Shown here: positions 14,306-23,337 of the stretch, piece after piece
Layout of the letters: the number at the start of each line of letters is the position of its first letter
Numbering within the stretch: position 1 is the first letter of the stretch
Source: an uncultured Dyadobacter sp.
GTDB taxonomy: Bacteria > Bacteroidota > Bacteroidia > Cytophagales > Spirosomataceae
Direction: 5' to 3'
DNA length: 64,000 nt
Assembly: GCF_946482605.1 (NCBI RefSeq)
Contig: NZ_CAMLSE010000039.1
Span: forward strand, 1-64,000
The notes under the pieces: generated by a model
Seen by the model: the letters and a program-made list of their open reading frames with translations, nothing else
The model's database searches: none
Told to the model about the DNA's origin: nothing
Position numbers and translations under genes: made by a program

Positions 14306-15241
14306 TTAAAAACCCAGCCCTCGGGATTTTCTGGAACGGTGCTGATGTTGGGGCTGCTTTTCCAGCTGCTTGCCTGCTACCAGCATCTGATTCAGATCCT
14401 TGTAATCTTTATAGATACCTGAGGCATCGACGAAACTGAGCCCCGCGTTCTCGAATTTTTCAAGCAGCTTTTTCCCAGCTGCATCGTGATCCGGATATAG
14501 AAAAACGGTGCTGTAACCTTTGAGAATGTCCATACTGCGCTCTGCCAGACTCACCGAATTGAGCACTACAAAGTCGGTCTGGATCTGCTCCTGTTTTCGA
14601 AGCGAGAGAAGCGACAAGAAATCCATAAAGCCTTCCAGCACGCAGACCAAGCTGTGACCATTCTCAATATGGGATATGTCCTTCGGAGATGTCGAGCCCT
14701 TGAAATAGGCATTTCTCAACTCATAGCCGCCCGACCGGTTCTCAAAACCGGCGGCGAAATAATTCTTGTCGTCAACCCGATAGTATACCTCCTGGCAGTA
14801 TGATTTAGCAACGGCCAGATCGATACCACGCGATTCCAGGTACTGGGTAATTGCCCGGTTACTGCCTAACCCCTTTAAAGCGGTAATTTGGACGGCAGGC
14901 TGATCGATTTCTCTGGCTAGGGTAACGCCACTGTCTATATGCAAGCCAGCTAATTTTGGGTCTTGCGGTTGAAATAGAAAATGACCAGAGTCCAATTTCT
15001 CCAACAATGCTTTTGTATTACAACGAAACAGGGCGCGCCCTAAATCGATAATATCTCCTCCCTGACCGTTTCCGTGATCATAATACAGGTTCAGTCTGGA
15101 GTTGACCTTGAAAGAAGGCGTTTTCTCGTCCCTGAACGGGGAGAGGTACCAATGGTCTTGTCCCCGGACATATTGAGGACGGATATGGCAGTGTTCCAGC
15201 AGGTCTACCATAGATATCTGTTTGGCTTGCTCGCAAGTCAT
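14306..15241 (-). CDS. CHC2/Toprim DNA primase of the element
   Basis: 311 residues. The N-terminal zinc-finger-like part has the reduced CHC2 pattern seen in mobile-element primases (H-x-H near residues 17-19, then SPFRDEKTPSFKVN and YYDHGNGQGGDIIDL), and a Toprim domain follows with the Glu of VLEGFMDFLSLL and the DxD-like YPDHDAAGK. It should make primers for replication of the excised element or the transferred strand. The tail is basic (RSRKSRGLGF) and resembles the relaxase tail. The iteron-like cluster lies just upstream, and the primase-helicase gene precedes it in the same direction. Confidence 0.88.
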   Translation of the reverse strand: MTCEQAKQISMVDLLEHCHIRPQYVRGQDHWYLSPFRDEKTPSFKVNSRLNLYYDHGNGQGGDIIDLGRALFRCNTKALLEKLDSGHFLFQPQDPKLAGLHIDSGVTLAREIDQPAVQITALKGLGSNRAITQYLESRGIDLAVAKSYCQEVYYRVDDKNYFAAGFENRSGGYELRNAYFKGSTSPKDISHIENGHSLVCVLEGFMDFLSLLSLRKQEQIQTDFVVLNSVSLAERSMDILKGYSTVFLYPDHDAAGKKLLEKFENAGLSFVDASGIYKDYKDLNQMLVAGKQLEKQPQHQHRSRKSRGLGF

Positions 15242-15323
15242 AATTACCGGGGCTTGAAAGTGAAAAAATTGATGAATTGATGCGAAGAGCTTACAACTGA
15301 TTGGTTTTTAATCATTTAAGCCC

Positions 15324-15456
15324 GCATCAGAAAAGCATCAAAATGCATCAGGGGTGGCATCGCTATCCAGTGATTGATGCGCGTTGATGCGGATTTTGAT
15401 GCGCTGTAATTATTTATTAATCAATTAATTAAATATGATGCGCATCAAAGCATCAA
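15324..15456. repeat. Iteron-like cluster of GCATCA motifs with an AT-rich patch, candidate replication origin
   Basis: Ten GCATC(A/G)/TGATGC sites fall in 133 bp: GCATC at 15324, 15335, 15345, 15357, 15442 and 15450, and TGATGC at 15375, 15385, 15397 and 15436, several 10-12 bp apart. An A/T-only stretch (15407-15435) lies between. It sits between the primase and primase-helicase genes. Iterons next to an AT-rich region are the classic form of an origin; a repressor-binding array is the alternative. Confidence 0.6.
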
Positions 15457-15459
15457 AAA

Positions 15460-16665
15460 TTAGGGCAATTCATTGAGCTCATTTATGCGCCCTCGGGATA
15501 GGGTATAGAACCTACCCTTGCCGGTCTGCTCGAAGACAGTGCCGTCGCTTAGAAATTTGTATTGCGGGTAGGTAAGTGAATTACTTGCCGGGCTCAATTT
15601 CCATACATTTTGCAGGATCCGCTTGATCTGTGAGAGGTCTTTGAAACGGATGTGCTTTTTGTTGAGCCAGTCCTGAACATCGCCAGTGCAAAACCGGATT
15701 TCTTCCAGCTCTTTTTCGTCGGCAATTGTCAGCAGGATATGGGCGATCTCCACTTCCAACTTGTTCCGATTTTGATTGAGCAGCTTTTTTAATGCAGGTG
15801 TCGCAATTTGATCAGCCGTAAACCACATTCTTGTTTTACTGGAATGAACGAAGTTACGGCTCACCAGAAAATACAGAAAGAATGGTATCTGAGCCCGAAG
15901 TTGGGCAAGCAGGTGGTGATTCTCCGATTTTAGTGGTGGCACCTTTCTCACCCAATACCGGATTTCTCCGGGCTCGGCAATAATGAAATGATCTTCGTTG
16001 TTACTGCACAAAATGAATTTTCCGAAGAATTCCACTTCCTGCCGGTCATGGCCTTTGGCCTCGACTTTGTAAAACCGGGCCGTGCTCAGATTCTTGATTC
16101 GCTCTGAATCCTCCTTTCTATCCAGGAACGTTTCATCCACACCGATGACCAGTTTCTGCGCCCATTCGATGTTGAAATTGGAGCGGAAATCCTCATTACT
16201 GTTGATCGTCATGTTTTCGCCAAAGATGGATTTGACAAAATGCAGGAATGTGGTCTTTCCCGTTCCGCGCTCCTCGCTGACCAGGCACAGGATAGGCAGA
16301 ATTTGGGTAGGACGTTCAAGCAGGATTTTGAAGTAGTCATAACCCATCTCGATCTGCTCGCCGAAAATGTGACTCAGAAACTGGAATATTACCGAGGCAT
16401 CACCCTGCCGCGTCTCATGCTGGAATGGCTGATAGCGATTGTAAAACCCGCCAACCTTTTGTTGGTAGTTCAGATGGCTCGGGACGAAACAAAAGCCGTC
16501 GTAACAATCCACCCGGTCCTTCAAGTAGTCACGGCTGTGATCCAGCCGGATGCATTCAGCCGACCATGGGATCAATGAGGAAATCGTGTCGCCGGAAGAT
16601 AGTGGCCGGTTGACTTTCTTAAAGTAACTGGTACCAATGCGTAGGTAAACCGGATTATCTTTCAT
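15460..16665 (-). CDS. Primase-helicase (DUF5906/VapE-like superfamily 3 ATPase)
   Basis: 401 residues. The ATPase core has Walker A SEERGTGKTT (about residue 130), Walker B/SF3-like VIGVDETF and a sensor region FILCSNNEDHFI, as in phage- and element-encoded D5/VapE-type helicases. A winged-helix-like C-terminal part follows. It should unwind DNA at the element's origin together with the primase downstream. The start overlaps the HTH gene upstream by 11 bp; the stop lies 4 bp from the iteron-like cluster, which would place the origin next to its own helicase. Confidence 0.88.
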   Translation of the reverse strand: MKDNPVYLRIGTSYFKKVNRPLSSGDTISSLIPWSAECIRLDHSRDYLKDRVDCYDGFCFVPSHLNYQQKVGGFYNRYQPFQHETRQGDASVIFQFLSHIFGEQIEMGYDYFKILLERPTQILPILCLVSEERGTGKTTFLHFVKSIFGENMTINSNEDFRSNFNIEWAQKLVIGVDETFLDRKEDSERIKNLSTARFYKVEAKGHDRQEVEFFGKFILCSNNEDHFIIAEPGEIRYWVRKVPPLKSENHHLLAQLRAQIPFFLYFLVSRNFVHSSKTRMWFTADQIATPALKKLLNQNRNKLEVEIAHILLTIADEKELEEIRFCTGDVQDWLNKKHIRFKDLSQIKRILQNVWKLSPASNSLTYPQYKFLSDGTVFEQTGKGRFYTLSRGRINELNELP

Positions 16666-16954
16666 GGCTACCTCCGATTTTTTGCTGGCCGTTGGCTATC
16701 CATTCCAGTAGCTCCTTTCGTGAAAAGAGCAACTTACCTTCCATTTTGCAAAACGGAATCTTCTTTCTTTTCACCAGCCCATAAATGGAGGTCTCCTTGT
16801 ATTTGGTAAGGCGCGCCGCCTCCTTGGTGTCCAGCAAAGTGTCACTGGTATCGGAGGAAGCCTCCGGTTTTGACTCTAAAACCCGGCGCAGTGAAGATTC
16901 GATCAGCTCTGATAACTGCTGATCGTTCATCGAAACTAGAACTGTTGTGCTCAT
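16655..16954 (-). CDS. Excisionase-like helix-turn-helix protein
   Basis: 99 residues. The C-terminal half is a MerR-like/HTH_17 winged helix: LLDTKEAARLTKYKETSIYGLVK, then KIPFCKMEGKLLFSRKELLEWIA. The N-terminal 40 residues are acidic and low in structure. This domain is typical of excisionases and of small proteins that precede replication genes in Bacteroidota elements. It may bind the subterminal repeats or the iterons. It overlaps the primase-helicase start. Confidence 0.85.
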   Translation of the reverse strand: MSTTVLVSMNDQQLSELIESSLRRVLESKPEASSDTSDTLLDTKEAARLTKYKETSIYGLVKRKKIPFCKMEGKLLFSRKELLEWIANGQQKIGGSHER

Positions 16955-17020
16955 CCCTTTTGCGTTTTGGTAATGGGCAAAGCAAGGCTAGAAAATCGGG
17001 GAAAAACAATATGAAGTTGA

Positions 17021-18088
17021 CTAAGTCAGGTCTGCGACGCCGTACTCGTTAATTTTCCTTAATGTTTTCAAAACATTTTTAGAATGAGGGCTATCAGTCA
17101 GATTGCCAATGCTCTGTACTATATTCCCGCGCGCTTTATTGATATTACTTCGAAGGCTTTCCAGCTTCGTTTTCGAGTAGCACGAAAATGTATCGAGCAG
17201 CAATTGACAGTACCGGTCAAGGCCAATATTGTTCCGATCTGTATTCAACTTATAGGTAGCATGCATGAGCAGGTTTAAAACCCTCTCGTAGTTTCCCGGA
17301 GGCATTTCAAAGTACTTGTGTTCAGATCTGGGCAGTCTGCCTCCTTTTTCTTCGAACATCATTCCCAAGAGCTGCAACACTTCCCCTTCACTTTTAAATA
17401 CCTGAATAGAGCTCACTGCCTTACATTTCCAAGCGTCGACTAAAATCAACCACATGGATATAATTTCTTCAACCGCATAGTCGAGCGGAATCCGCTCTGG
17501 GCCTTTCGTTTGTACTTCAGCCACTGGCAATTCTTGCTTTTGTGCCAAGACCGGAGATTTATACTTAGGAAGGCCAAGCGCATTTACTCTATCGCCACAC
17601 GCTCGCACAAGGTAAGCCTGGATAAATCCGAGCGCGTATAAACAGGATGGAACAGCAAATCCCTCAAAGTATAAATGATAGGAGCAAAATTCAATGAATT
17701 GCTCCAAATGAGCGATTTTGCTCTCGTTGTCAGGATTGTACAGAATCGAGACTATCTGTTGTGGATATTCCTTCATCGCGTCGAAGTACCCTCTTTCAAA
17801 CTGCGCTCTCAGTTCGTCGGCATAAGACTCCGAGATTGGGCTATGATGATCTACAATGACAGTCGCCCGGTTTTTCTGGTCGAAAATGGCAGCCAGATTC
17901 GGTTCACTGAGGAAGACCGGTGGCGCTGTTTTCTCAGCAATGTTCTCAAAGTGAAAATTACGTGATAGGTAGTCTGCTTTTCCACTGCGAAAAACATGAT
18001 CTACAAATCTTAAATATGGAAACCGTCCCTGATCGTCCAGATTTATACCGAGATCAGGATCGAAGCCTGGCAAATTGAAAAAATACAT
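17021..18088 (-). CDS. 355-residue protein next to the integrase, function unknown
   Basis: A soluble, largely helical protein with no signal peptide. Motifs that stand out are the N-terminal FNLPGFDPDLGIN, an acidic helical middle, and a C-terminal half with LLMHATYKLNTDRNN and DRYCQLLLDTFS. The layout integrase, 350-400-residue unknown protein, HTH protein is common in Bacteroidota elements, and RteC-like regulators occupy this slot in some of them; I do not see enough RteC signature to name it. It ends 4 bp before the integrase start codon region on the same strand order (integrase first), so they are likely co-transcribed. Confidence 0.65.
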   Translation of the reverse strand: MYFFNLPGFDPDLGINLDDQGRFPYLRFVDHVFRSGKADYLSRNFHFENIAEKTAPPVFLSEPNLAAIFDQKNRATVIVDHHSPISESYADELRAQFERGYFDAMKEYPQQIVSILYNPDNESKIAHLEQFIEFCSYHLYFEGFAVPSCLYALGFIQAYLVRACGDRVNALGLPKYKSPVLAQKQELPVAEVQTKGPERIPLDYAVEEIISMWLILVDAWKCKAVSSIQVFKSEGEVLQLLGMMFEEKGGRLPRSEHKYFEMPPGNYERVLNLLMHATYKLNTDRNNIGLDRYCQLLLDTFSCYSKTKLESLRSNINKARGNIVQSIGNLTDSPHSKNVLKTLRKINEYGVADLT

Positions 18089-18092
18089 GCGT

Positions 18093-19328
18093 TCAAAGCG
18101 TTGAGTTAATCAGTTCATCCAAAATTGGGTCCCCGATGTCTTCCAGATAAATATCAGTTGTTTTTAAGCTGTCATGTCCCAATGATCTGCCAATATTCTC
18201 CTTGGATACTCCGTTTCTCCGGAGCGTGGTTGCATATGAATGTCGGGCGACGTACGTAGTCAGGTTCTTCTGGATGCCTAAGATTGCACCTAATTCTTGT
18301 AAGTCCTTGTTAACCCGCGTTCGAATCTTCTGCTTTCTATATCTGATCGACTGTATGCTGTCGTGTCTTTTGTACAATATGGGAAAGATGTAGCCGGCAT
18401 CGCTATTGCCGCGAAGGCTTCGGTAAAAATCAAGGATCCGCATAGCTTCTGGATGGAGCTTAAAACGAAATTCTTCCTTGGTTTTCGATCTGATATATTC
18501 GAGTTCGTCATCAACAATGTTATCCCATTTTAAACTTGCAAGATCCGTAAAATTGATTCCTCGGCAATAAAAACTGAAAAGGAAGTAATTACGTGAATTA
18601 ATGAGTGTGTCATTCATTGGATCGATCACCAGGGCTGAGATTTGATCAATCTGCGATTTTTGAATCGCTCTTTTTTTTGTCCTAGGGTTGTTGTATTTGC
18701 CAAATGCGAGCTCTTTAAAAGGATAGTGACCCTCGGGGCAAAATTTTTCTCGGATTGCTACCTTCCACATCGTTCTAAAGGTTCTTAGATAGACACTTCT
18801 TGTGGTAATAGCGCACCCGCGTTCCATCAAGTATTCTTCATATTTCTTCAGAAAATTTAGATTGATAGATAGAAGATCTCGGTCTTTGTTTTTCACAAAC
18901 CCTTTCAAGCTGCTCAGCGTAAATTTAAAGGTGTCCGCATAGCCGATCCGGTTTTGCTGATTGAGCAGAGAAATATGGTCCTCAAAGAGCTTAAAAAGTG
19001 ATTTGCTCTCTGGTTCTTTCGTTGCGCCAGTCAAACTACGAACCACGCTTTTCATTTCGTCGAAAGTTGGCTTCCGACCTTTTTTTCCTTCAGATATAAT
19101 AAGAAAATCTAACTCAGAAATGATTGTTCTAAGGAGTAAATTGATCTCTTGATGCTTAGGGTGACCGCGGGCAACTTGCTGTTGACTAACTAACCAATTT
19201 TCTTGTTTACAGCTCTTCTTTGTACTGACTAACTGGTTCTTACGATCAATAATGATGCGGAGCATTATCGGATACTCGCACGAATCATTAACTTTGGAAG
19301 CTAGGATAAACTTGGTTGAGAGTGCCAT
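18093..19328 (-). CDS. Tyrosine recombinase (integrase) of the tRNA-Ala element
   Basis: 411 residues with an arm-binding N-terminal domain, a SAM-like core-binding domain (about 110-210) and a catalytic domain. Catalytic features: Arg in FYCRGINFTDL, Lys in the SKTKEEFRF beta-hairpin, ARHSYAT, GHDSLKTTDIY with the nucleophile Tyr in IYLEDI. The box II His position is Tyr (TTYVARHS), which is common in this Bacteroidota branch. It is the gene nearest attR and reads away from it. It joins the element to the 43-bp target in tRNA-Ala. Confidence 0.95.
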   Translation of the reverse strand: MALSTKFILASKVNDSCEYPIMLRIIIDRKNQLVSTKKSCKQENWLVSQQQVARGHPKHQEINLLLRTIISELDFLIISEGKKGRKPTFDEMKSVVRSLTGATKEPESKSLFKLFEDHISLLNQQNRIGYADTFKFTLSSLKGFVKNKDRDLLSINLNFLKKYEEYLMERGCAITTRSVYLRTFRTMWKVAIREKFCPEGHYPFKELAFGKYNNPRTKKRAIQKSQIDQISALVIDPMNDTLINSRNYFLFSFYCRGINFTDLASLKWDNIVDDELEYIRSKTKEEFRFKLHPEAMRILDFYRSLRGNSDAGYIFPILYKRHDSIQSIRYRKQKIRTRVNKDLQELGAILGIQKNLTTYVARHSYATTLRRNGVSKENIGRSLGHDSLKTTDIYLEDIGDPILDELINSTL

Positions 19329-19349
19329 CAGTGCATATTTTGATCAAAA

Positions 19350-19375
19350 TTAGGTCGAACATAGGTCGAACATTT
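19350..19375. repeat. Right copy of the 26-bp subterminal repeat
   Basis: Identical and parallel to 8163-8188; two tandem AGGTCGAACAT units. It lies 22 bp upstream of the integrase start, so it could also be the operator of the int promoter. Confidence 0.6.
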
Positions 19376-19489
19376 CTTGTCTAAGGATAATTAAGTAAAC
19401 TTAAAGAAACTCAATTAACTGACTAATATTCAATATGTTAGATTGTTTTTTATAAAAATCAAATATACAAAAAATCCTAAAAAATCTGG

Positions 19490-19532
19490 ATGGCATGCAA
19501 GAGGTCGTCGGTTCGAATCCGATATTCTCCAC
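19490..19532 (+). repeat. Right attachment repeat (attR), displaced tRNA-Ala 3' part
   Basis: 43 bp identical to 8075-8117. No tRNA 5' half precedes it, so it is not a second tRNA gene. Confidence 0.93.
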
Positions 19533-19536
19533 ACAG

Positions 19537-19572
19537 AAAAGAGGCACTTACGTTGTTCGTAAGCGCCTCTTT
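19537..19572 (+). terminator. Displaced original terminator of tRNA-Ala
   Basis: AAAGAGGC and CTTACG pair with CGTAAG and GCCTCTTT around one mismatch, 5-nt loop. It follows attR just as the element's own terminator follows attL, so it is probably the tRNA terminator before insertion. Confidence 0.65.
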
Positions 19573-19635
19573 CCGTTTAAGCTACCATCTAAATCGGCGC
19601 AACTCAGTAATGTAGCTGTTGCACAAAGTACGTCA

Positions 19636-21738
19636 TCACTCCACTTTCTCAATTCCCAGCACCAGTGCTTCAAACTTGTTTTCAATTCTGATCTCAATAC
19701 CATTTTCAAGCAGATCCTTTCCTGAGTAACTGCCTATTTCCTTTGAATCTTCGGGTGAGAATAGCCGGTATTTGCTGCCGGATTCGGCGAATGGAAACGG
19801 GAATGTGCGTGAACTCTCCACGGATCCGTTCCGAAAGAAGAACAATACGCCACCTTGTTTCTCTTTATTGAATTTGTAAACACCGTCCCAGTTGCTCATC
19901 GTTGGCCGCTGAAAAATGTCGGAAACGTAAGAGAAGCGCGTAAACTGATATTTTTTGTCCATCATTTTAAACCAGGTATTCCATTTTAAGTACCAAGGTT
20001 TTAGCGATTGAGGCAGTTTCCGGGAGTCGCCGACCAGGATCGGCTTGACGGACGCCAGCGACAAAAATGTGTATTTGGAATAAGGCGAATCCATAAACTG
20101 GTTGCCGATCAGATTGGTTGCCGTAGGAATGGCCCGGCTACGGTCGAAGGCCATTTGCCGGATGTTGATTGGGCCCACAGGCGCGTCGTCGTCGTAATTG
20201 GTGAGCCAGTCGTAATCGGCGTGTTCGATCAGTGCATAATCATTAATGTAATATTCTCCCCAAACTTCATAAGTACAGTCGACGAGCAGGTTGGGGAAGG
20301 CCTTGTGCAGGTCGTCGAAAAGCTGCAATGCCTTTTCGTAAATGCCGTAGTAAGAGCTTTCGCGGTCTTTGTAGCCTTTGCCTTCGGATTTGTAATCGCC
20401 TTTTTTGGAATAATCGAGCACATAGGCCGAGTTGGCGATCGCGAGATCCAGTTTAATGTACGCCAGATCATTTTCACGAACATGGCGTTTAATCTTCTCC
20501 AAAATATAATCATAGTAACCCGAGGCAAGCGACATCGTTACGCGTCCTTTCATTTCCTCGTGCAAGTACGCAGGTTCGCCATTCTTGTCGTAAATGGCCC
20601 ATTCGGGATGCTCTTTGTATAATTTGCTGCTTTTATCAACCGATCCGAGGCCCATCCATAGGCCAGCCTTCATCCCTCGCTTCCGAATGTGCTCGGTAAT
20701 GGGTTTCAGCCCGTGGGGAAAGCGGGTGGGATGGGGCTCCCAGTCGCCGTAGTTGTTTTCCCAGCCCGCATCCATAATGAAGAGGTCGGTGCCGGTACCT
20801 TCCAGGCCGTCCGCGAGCTGGGTTACCAGTGTGTCATTGATATTGGTATAGAATGGCCGCCAGGTGTTGTACAATGTAAATGGGATTTCTTTTCGTTCGA
20901 ATAGTTTCACACCCAGGCGTGTACGTATGAAGTCGGCGAAATGGCCTTCGAATGCGTCTTCCCACTTCTGCGACTGGACGAGGCAAATGAATGTTTTGGG
21001 ACTGTCAAACTTTCCCTGCGGTTCAATCCACTTTTTAAACGGATAGTGATCAGTCAGGCTCGTCATGCCGATCGAAATACGGTGGTGGTCGGTGTATACT
21101 TCGGTTTTTTTCAGCACGCTGGGGGCTTCATTGCCAAGGATAAAGCCTTCTTTTGCATAGTTGTTATACACAAAAATGGCTGCATCGTGATGGTCGCCGT
21201 GATAGGGGCGCCAGGCAAACCGGGATCCGTAATTGGTGTATAACTCAGATTGTTGGGAAGAAACCGGTACCAGGTTTAGCCGCTCGACTTCGAGATTCGC
21301 GATGGCGATGGCTTTGGTACCTTTGTTGGTAACGCTGATTTGCTTCCTTACCACAGGCAATTCGTCGTAAACTTCGAAGGTCAAATCCACCGTTACATTT
21401 TCGGCAACTGTGCCGTGTAATCCTGCCAGCTGCACAACTACTTTTTGAATGCCGTTCCCCGACCGTTCCGACGTATGTTTGGTGTATTTAAATAACCCAT
21501 TCGCGCCGTTGCTACTCGCAGGGATACCATCAATCGTAAAATAAAACTCCTCCGAGCCAGGGCGGCTGTAATCTTTGCTCGTCAGAAGATGCTGGAAGCG
21601 CGATGTGTAAAAAGAATTATCACTGATCGTGAATTTTCTTTCCAGGAACCGGTTTTTAATAACTAGTGAATCTTGCGAAAATGCATTGCATGCCGCAAGG
21701 ATAGCCAGAACGGCCACCCGCATAAATGTGTAGTACAT
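19636..21738 (-). CDS. Secreted GH36-type alpha-galactosidase-like glycosidase
   Basis: 700 residues with an N-terminal signal (MRVAVLAILAACNAFS). An N-terminal beta-sandwich (about 30-260) is followed by a (beta/alpha)8 barrel: YNTWRPFYTNIND, LFIMDAGWENNYGDWEPHPTRFP, MKAGLWMGLGS, the likely nucleophile Asp in YIKLDLA, and an acid/base candidate in ADYDWLTNYDDD. A C-terminal beta domain ends the chain. GH36/GH27 enzymes cleave alpha-galactosides or alpha-N-acetylgalactosaminides; the non-canonical acid/base region makes exact substrate uncertain. It has no SusC/SusD partner in the window. It lies just outside the element, past attR. Confidence 0.82.
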   Translation of the reverse strand: MYYTFMRVAVLAILAACNAFSQDSLVIKNRFLERKFTISDNSFYTSRFQHLLTSKDYSRPGSEEFYFTIDGIPASSNGANGLFKYTKHTSERSGNGIQKVVVQLAGLHGTVAENVTVDLTFEVYDELPVVRKQISVTNKGTKAIAIANLEVERLNLVPVSSQQSELYTNYGSRFAWRPYHGDHHDAAIFVYNNYAKEGFILGNEAPSVLKKTEVYTDHHRISIGMTSLTDHYPFKKWIEPQGKFDSPKTFICLVQSQKWEDAFEGHFADFIRTRLGVKLFERKEIPFTLYNTWRPFYTNINDTLVTQLADGLEGTGTDLFIMDAGWENNYGDWEPHPTRFPHGLKPITEHIRKRGMKAGLWMGLGSVDKSSKLYKEHPEWAIYDKNGEPAYLHEEMKGRVTMSLASGYYDYILEKIKRHVRENDLAYIKLDLAIANSAYVLDYSKKGDYKSEGKGYKDRESSYYGIYEKALQLFDDLHKAFPNLLVDCTYEVWGEYYINDYALIEHADYDWLTNYDDDAPVGPINIRQMAFDRSRAIPTATNLIGNQFMDSPYSKYTFLSLASVKPILVGDSRKLPQSLKPWYLKWNTWFKMMDKKYQFTRFSYVSDIFQRPTMSNWDGVYKFNKEKQGGVLFFFRNGSVESSRTFPFPFAESGSKYRLFSPEDSKEIGSYSGKDLLENGIEIRIENKFEALVLGIEKVE

Positions 21739-21912
21739 AGTAATGTGTATAGTTGTTATTGACTATTTAACTAACTATGAAACAGCCATAGTTAGGGTGA
21801 ATTTAATAAAATATTAAGAACAATTTAAATTTTAAACAGATTATCAATAAAGATGCAAACTGGTTTTTGAAAAACCCTGATATTGCAGCTTCTTAATTCA
21901 AGACGTTAATCT

Positions 21913-23325
21913 ATGTCACAGAACTTATTCGATTTTGGAATGATCGGTCTGGGCGTAATGGGTCGTAACCTGTTACTGAACATGGCTGATCATGGGTTTT
22001 CTGTTATCGGTTTCGATAAGGATGAAACCAAAAATTCTGCATTGGAATCAAGCGCCACACCGGGCACAACCGTGAAGGGTGTTTCAGAGCTAGCCCAGAT
22101 GATCCAGTTGTTGCAGCGTCCCCGCAAGGTGATGATGCTGGTACCAGCCGGTCAGCCGGTCGACGATGTCATCGCTTCCCTGCTTCCTCTTTTGGAAAAA
22201 GGAGATGTCATTATTGATGGTGGTAACTCACATTATACAGATACGCTGCGCCGCGTGAAGTACCTGCGCGAAAAGGAAATTCATTTCATGGGAATCGGTG
22301 TTTCGGGTGGCGAAAAGGGTGCCCGTACCGGCCCGAGCATTATGCCAGGCGGCGATAAGGCGGCTTACGCGAACGTGCAGCCCATGCTGGAAGCGATCGC
22401 AGCAAAGGTGAATGGCGACCCATGTGTGGCCTATCTGGGCAAGGAAGGCGCCGGCCATTATGTGAAAATGGTGCATAACGGTATCGAATATGCGATCATG
22501 CAGCTCATCAGTGAATCGTATGCGATCCTGAAAAAGGCCGGTTTGAGCAACCAGCAACTCCACGAAGTATTCAAAAGCTGGAATGAAGGCGACCTGCAAT
22601 CGTTCCTGGTGGAGATTACGGCAGATATTTTCCTGCAAAAAGACGACAAAACGGAAGCGAATCTGGTTGATGTGATTTCCGACAAAGCGGGTTCAAAAGG
22701 AACCGGGAAATGGACATCGCAGGATTCCATGGAGCTGCCTGTGGCTGTTCCGGTGATCGATACTGCAGTAGCGATGCGCACGCTTTCCGGTTATAAGGAC
22801 GAGAGAACGGTCGCTGCTGAACTTTATGGCGAAAGCACCGCTATTTCGGAGGAAACGCAGGTGTTGATCCAGCAAGTACACGACGCATTGTACTTTGCCA
22901 CCATTCTGGCTTACGCACAAGGCCTTGCAATGCTATTCCAGGCGTCGAAAGACCTGCAAATGGAGATCCCGCTGACGGACGTTGTGAGCGTTTGGAGAGG
23001 TGGTTGCATTATCCGTTCTTCGCTGCTCAGCGTGTTTACCGACGCCTACAAGCAAACCCCGGAATTGTCCAATATTCTGTTGAACCAAGAGGTAGCTGCA
23101 TTGGTTAAGTCTGTGGAAGGTAACACGCGTTCTCTGATCGCATTTGCCGCCCAGTCGGGCATCCCGGCCGCCGCGCTGATGTCGTCACTGGCATACTTTG
23201 ACGCTTACAAAACGGCGTACATGCCGACGAACCTGATTCAGGCGCAACGCGATTATTTTGGCGCGCATACGTACCAACGTACCGATATCCCAGGTACATT
23301 CCACACAGAATGGGGTCAACAATAA
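21913..23325 (+). CDS. gnd: 6-phosphogluconate dehydrogenase (decarboxylating)
   Basis: 470 residues, the usual length for the long (dimeric) form. The Rossmann motif GLGVMGRNLLLNMADHG binds NADP, DGGNSHYTDT and GVSGGEKGARTGPSIMPGG form the substrate site, and KMVHNGIEYAIMQLISE holds the catalytic Lys. The enzyme oxidises and decarboxylates 6-phosphogluconate to ribulose 5-phosphate. First gene of a three-gene oxidative pentose phosphate operon; the zwf start follows 12 bp after its stop. It is divergent from the glycosidase. Confidence 0.97.
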   Translation: MSQNLFDFGMIGLGVMGRNLLLNMADHGFSVIGFDKDETKNSALESSATPGTTVKGVSELAQMIQLLQRPRKVMMLVPAGQPVDDVIASLLPLLEKGDVIIDGGNSHYTDTLRRVKYLREKEIHFMGIGVSGGEKGARTGPSIMPGGDKAAYANVQPMLEAIAAKVNGDPCVAYLGKEGAGHYVKMVHNGIEYAIMQLISESYAILKKAGLSNQQLHEVFKSWNEGDLQSFLVEITADIFLQKDDKTEANLVDVISDKAGSKGTGKWTSQDSMELPVAVPVIDTAVAMRTLSGYKDERTVAAELYGESTAISEETQVLIQQVHDALYFATILAYAQGLAMLFQASKDLQMEIPLTDVVSVWRGGCIIRSSLLSVFTDAYKQTPELSNILLNQEVAALVKSVEGNTRSLIAFAAQSGIPAAALMSSLAYFDAYKTAYMPTNLIQAQRDYFGAHTYQRTDIPGTFHTEWGQQ

Positions 23326-23337
23326 ATCAGAAATTTT

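Noticed and set aside
15324..15456. CRISPR array
   Set aside because: The repeats are about 6-7 bp in both orientations with irregular spacing, and no cas genes are present; an iteron-like cluster explains it better.
19490..19532. Second tRNA-Ala gene
   Set aside because: Only the 3' part is present; it is the displaced attachment repeat.
19495..19725. 76-codon frame across attR
   Set aside because: It reads through tRNA-derived repeat and a terminator; not a plausible gene.
20008..20622. 204-codon plus-strand frame inside the glycosidase gene
   Set aside because: It is the antisense shadow of a well-supported GH36-type gene.
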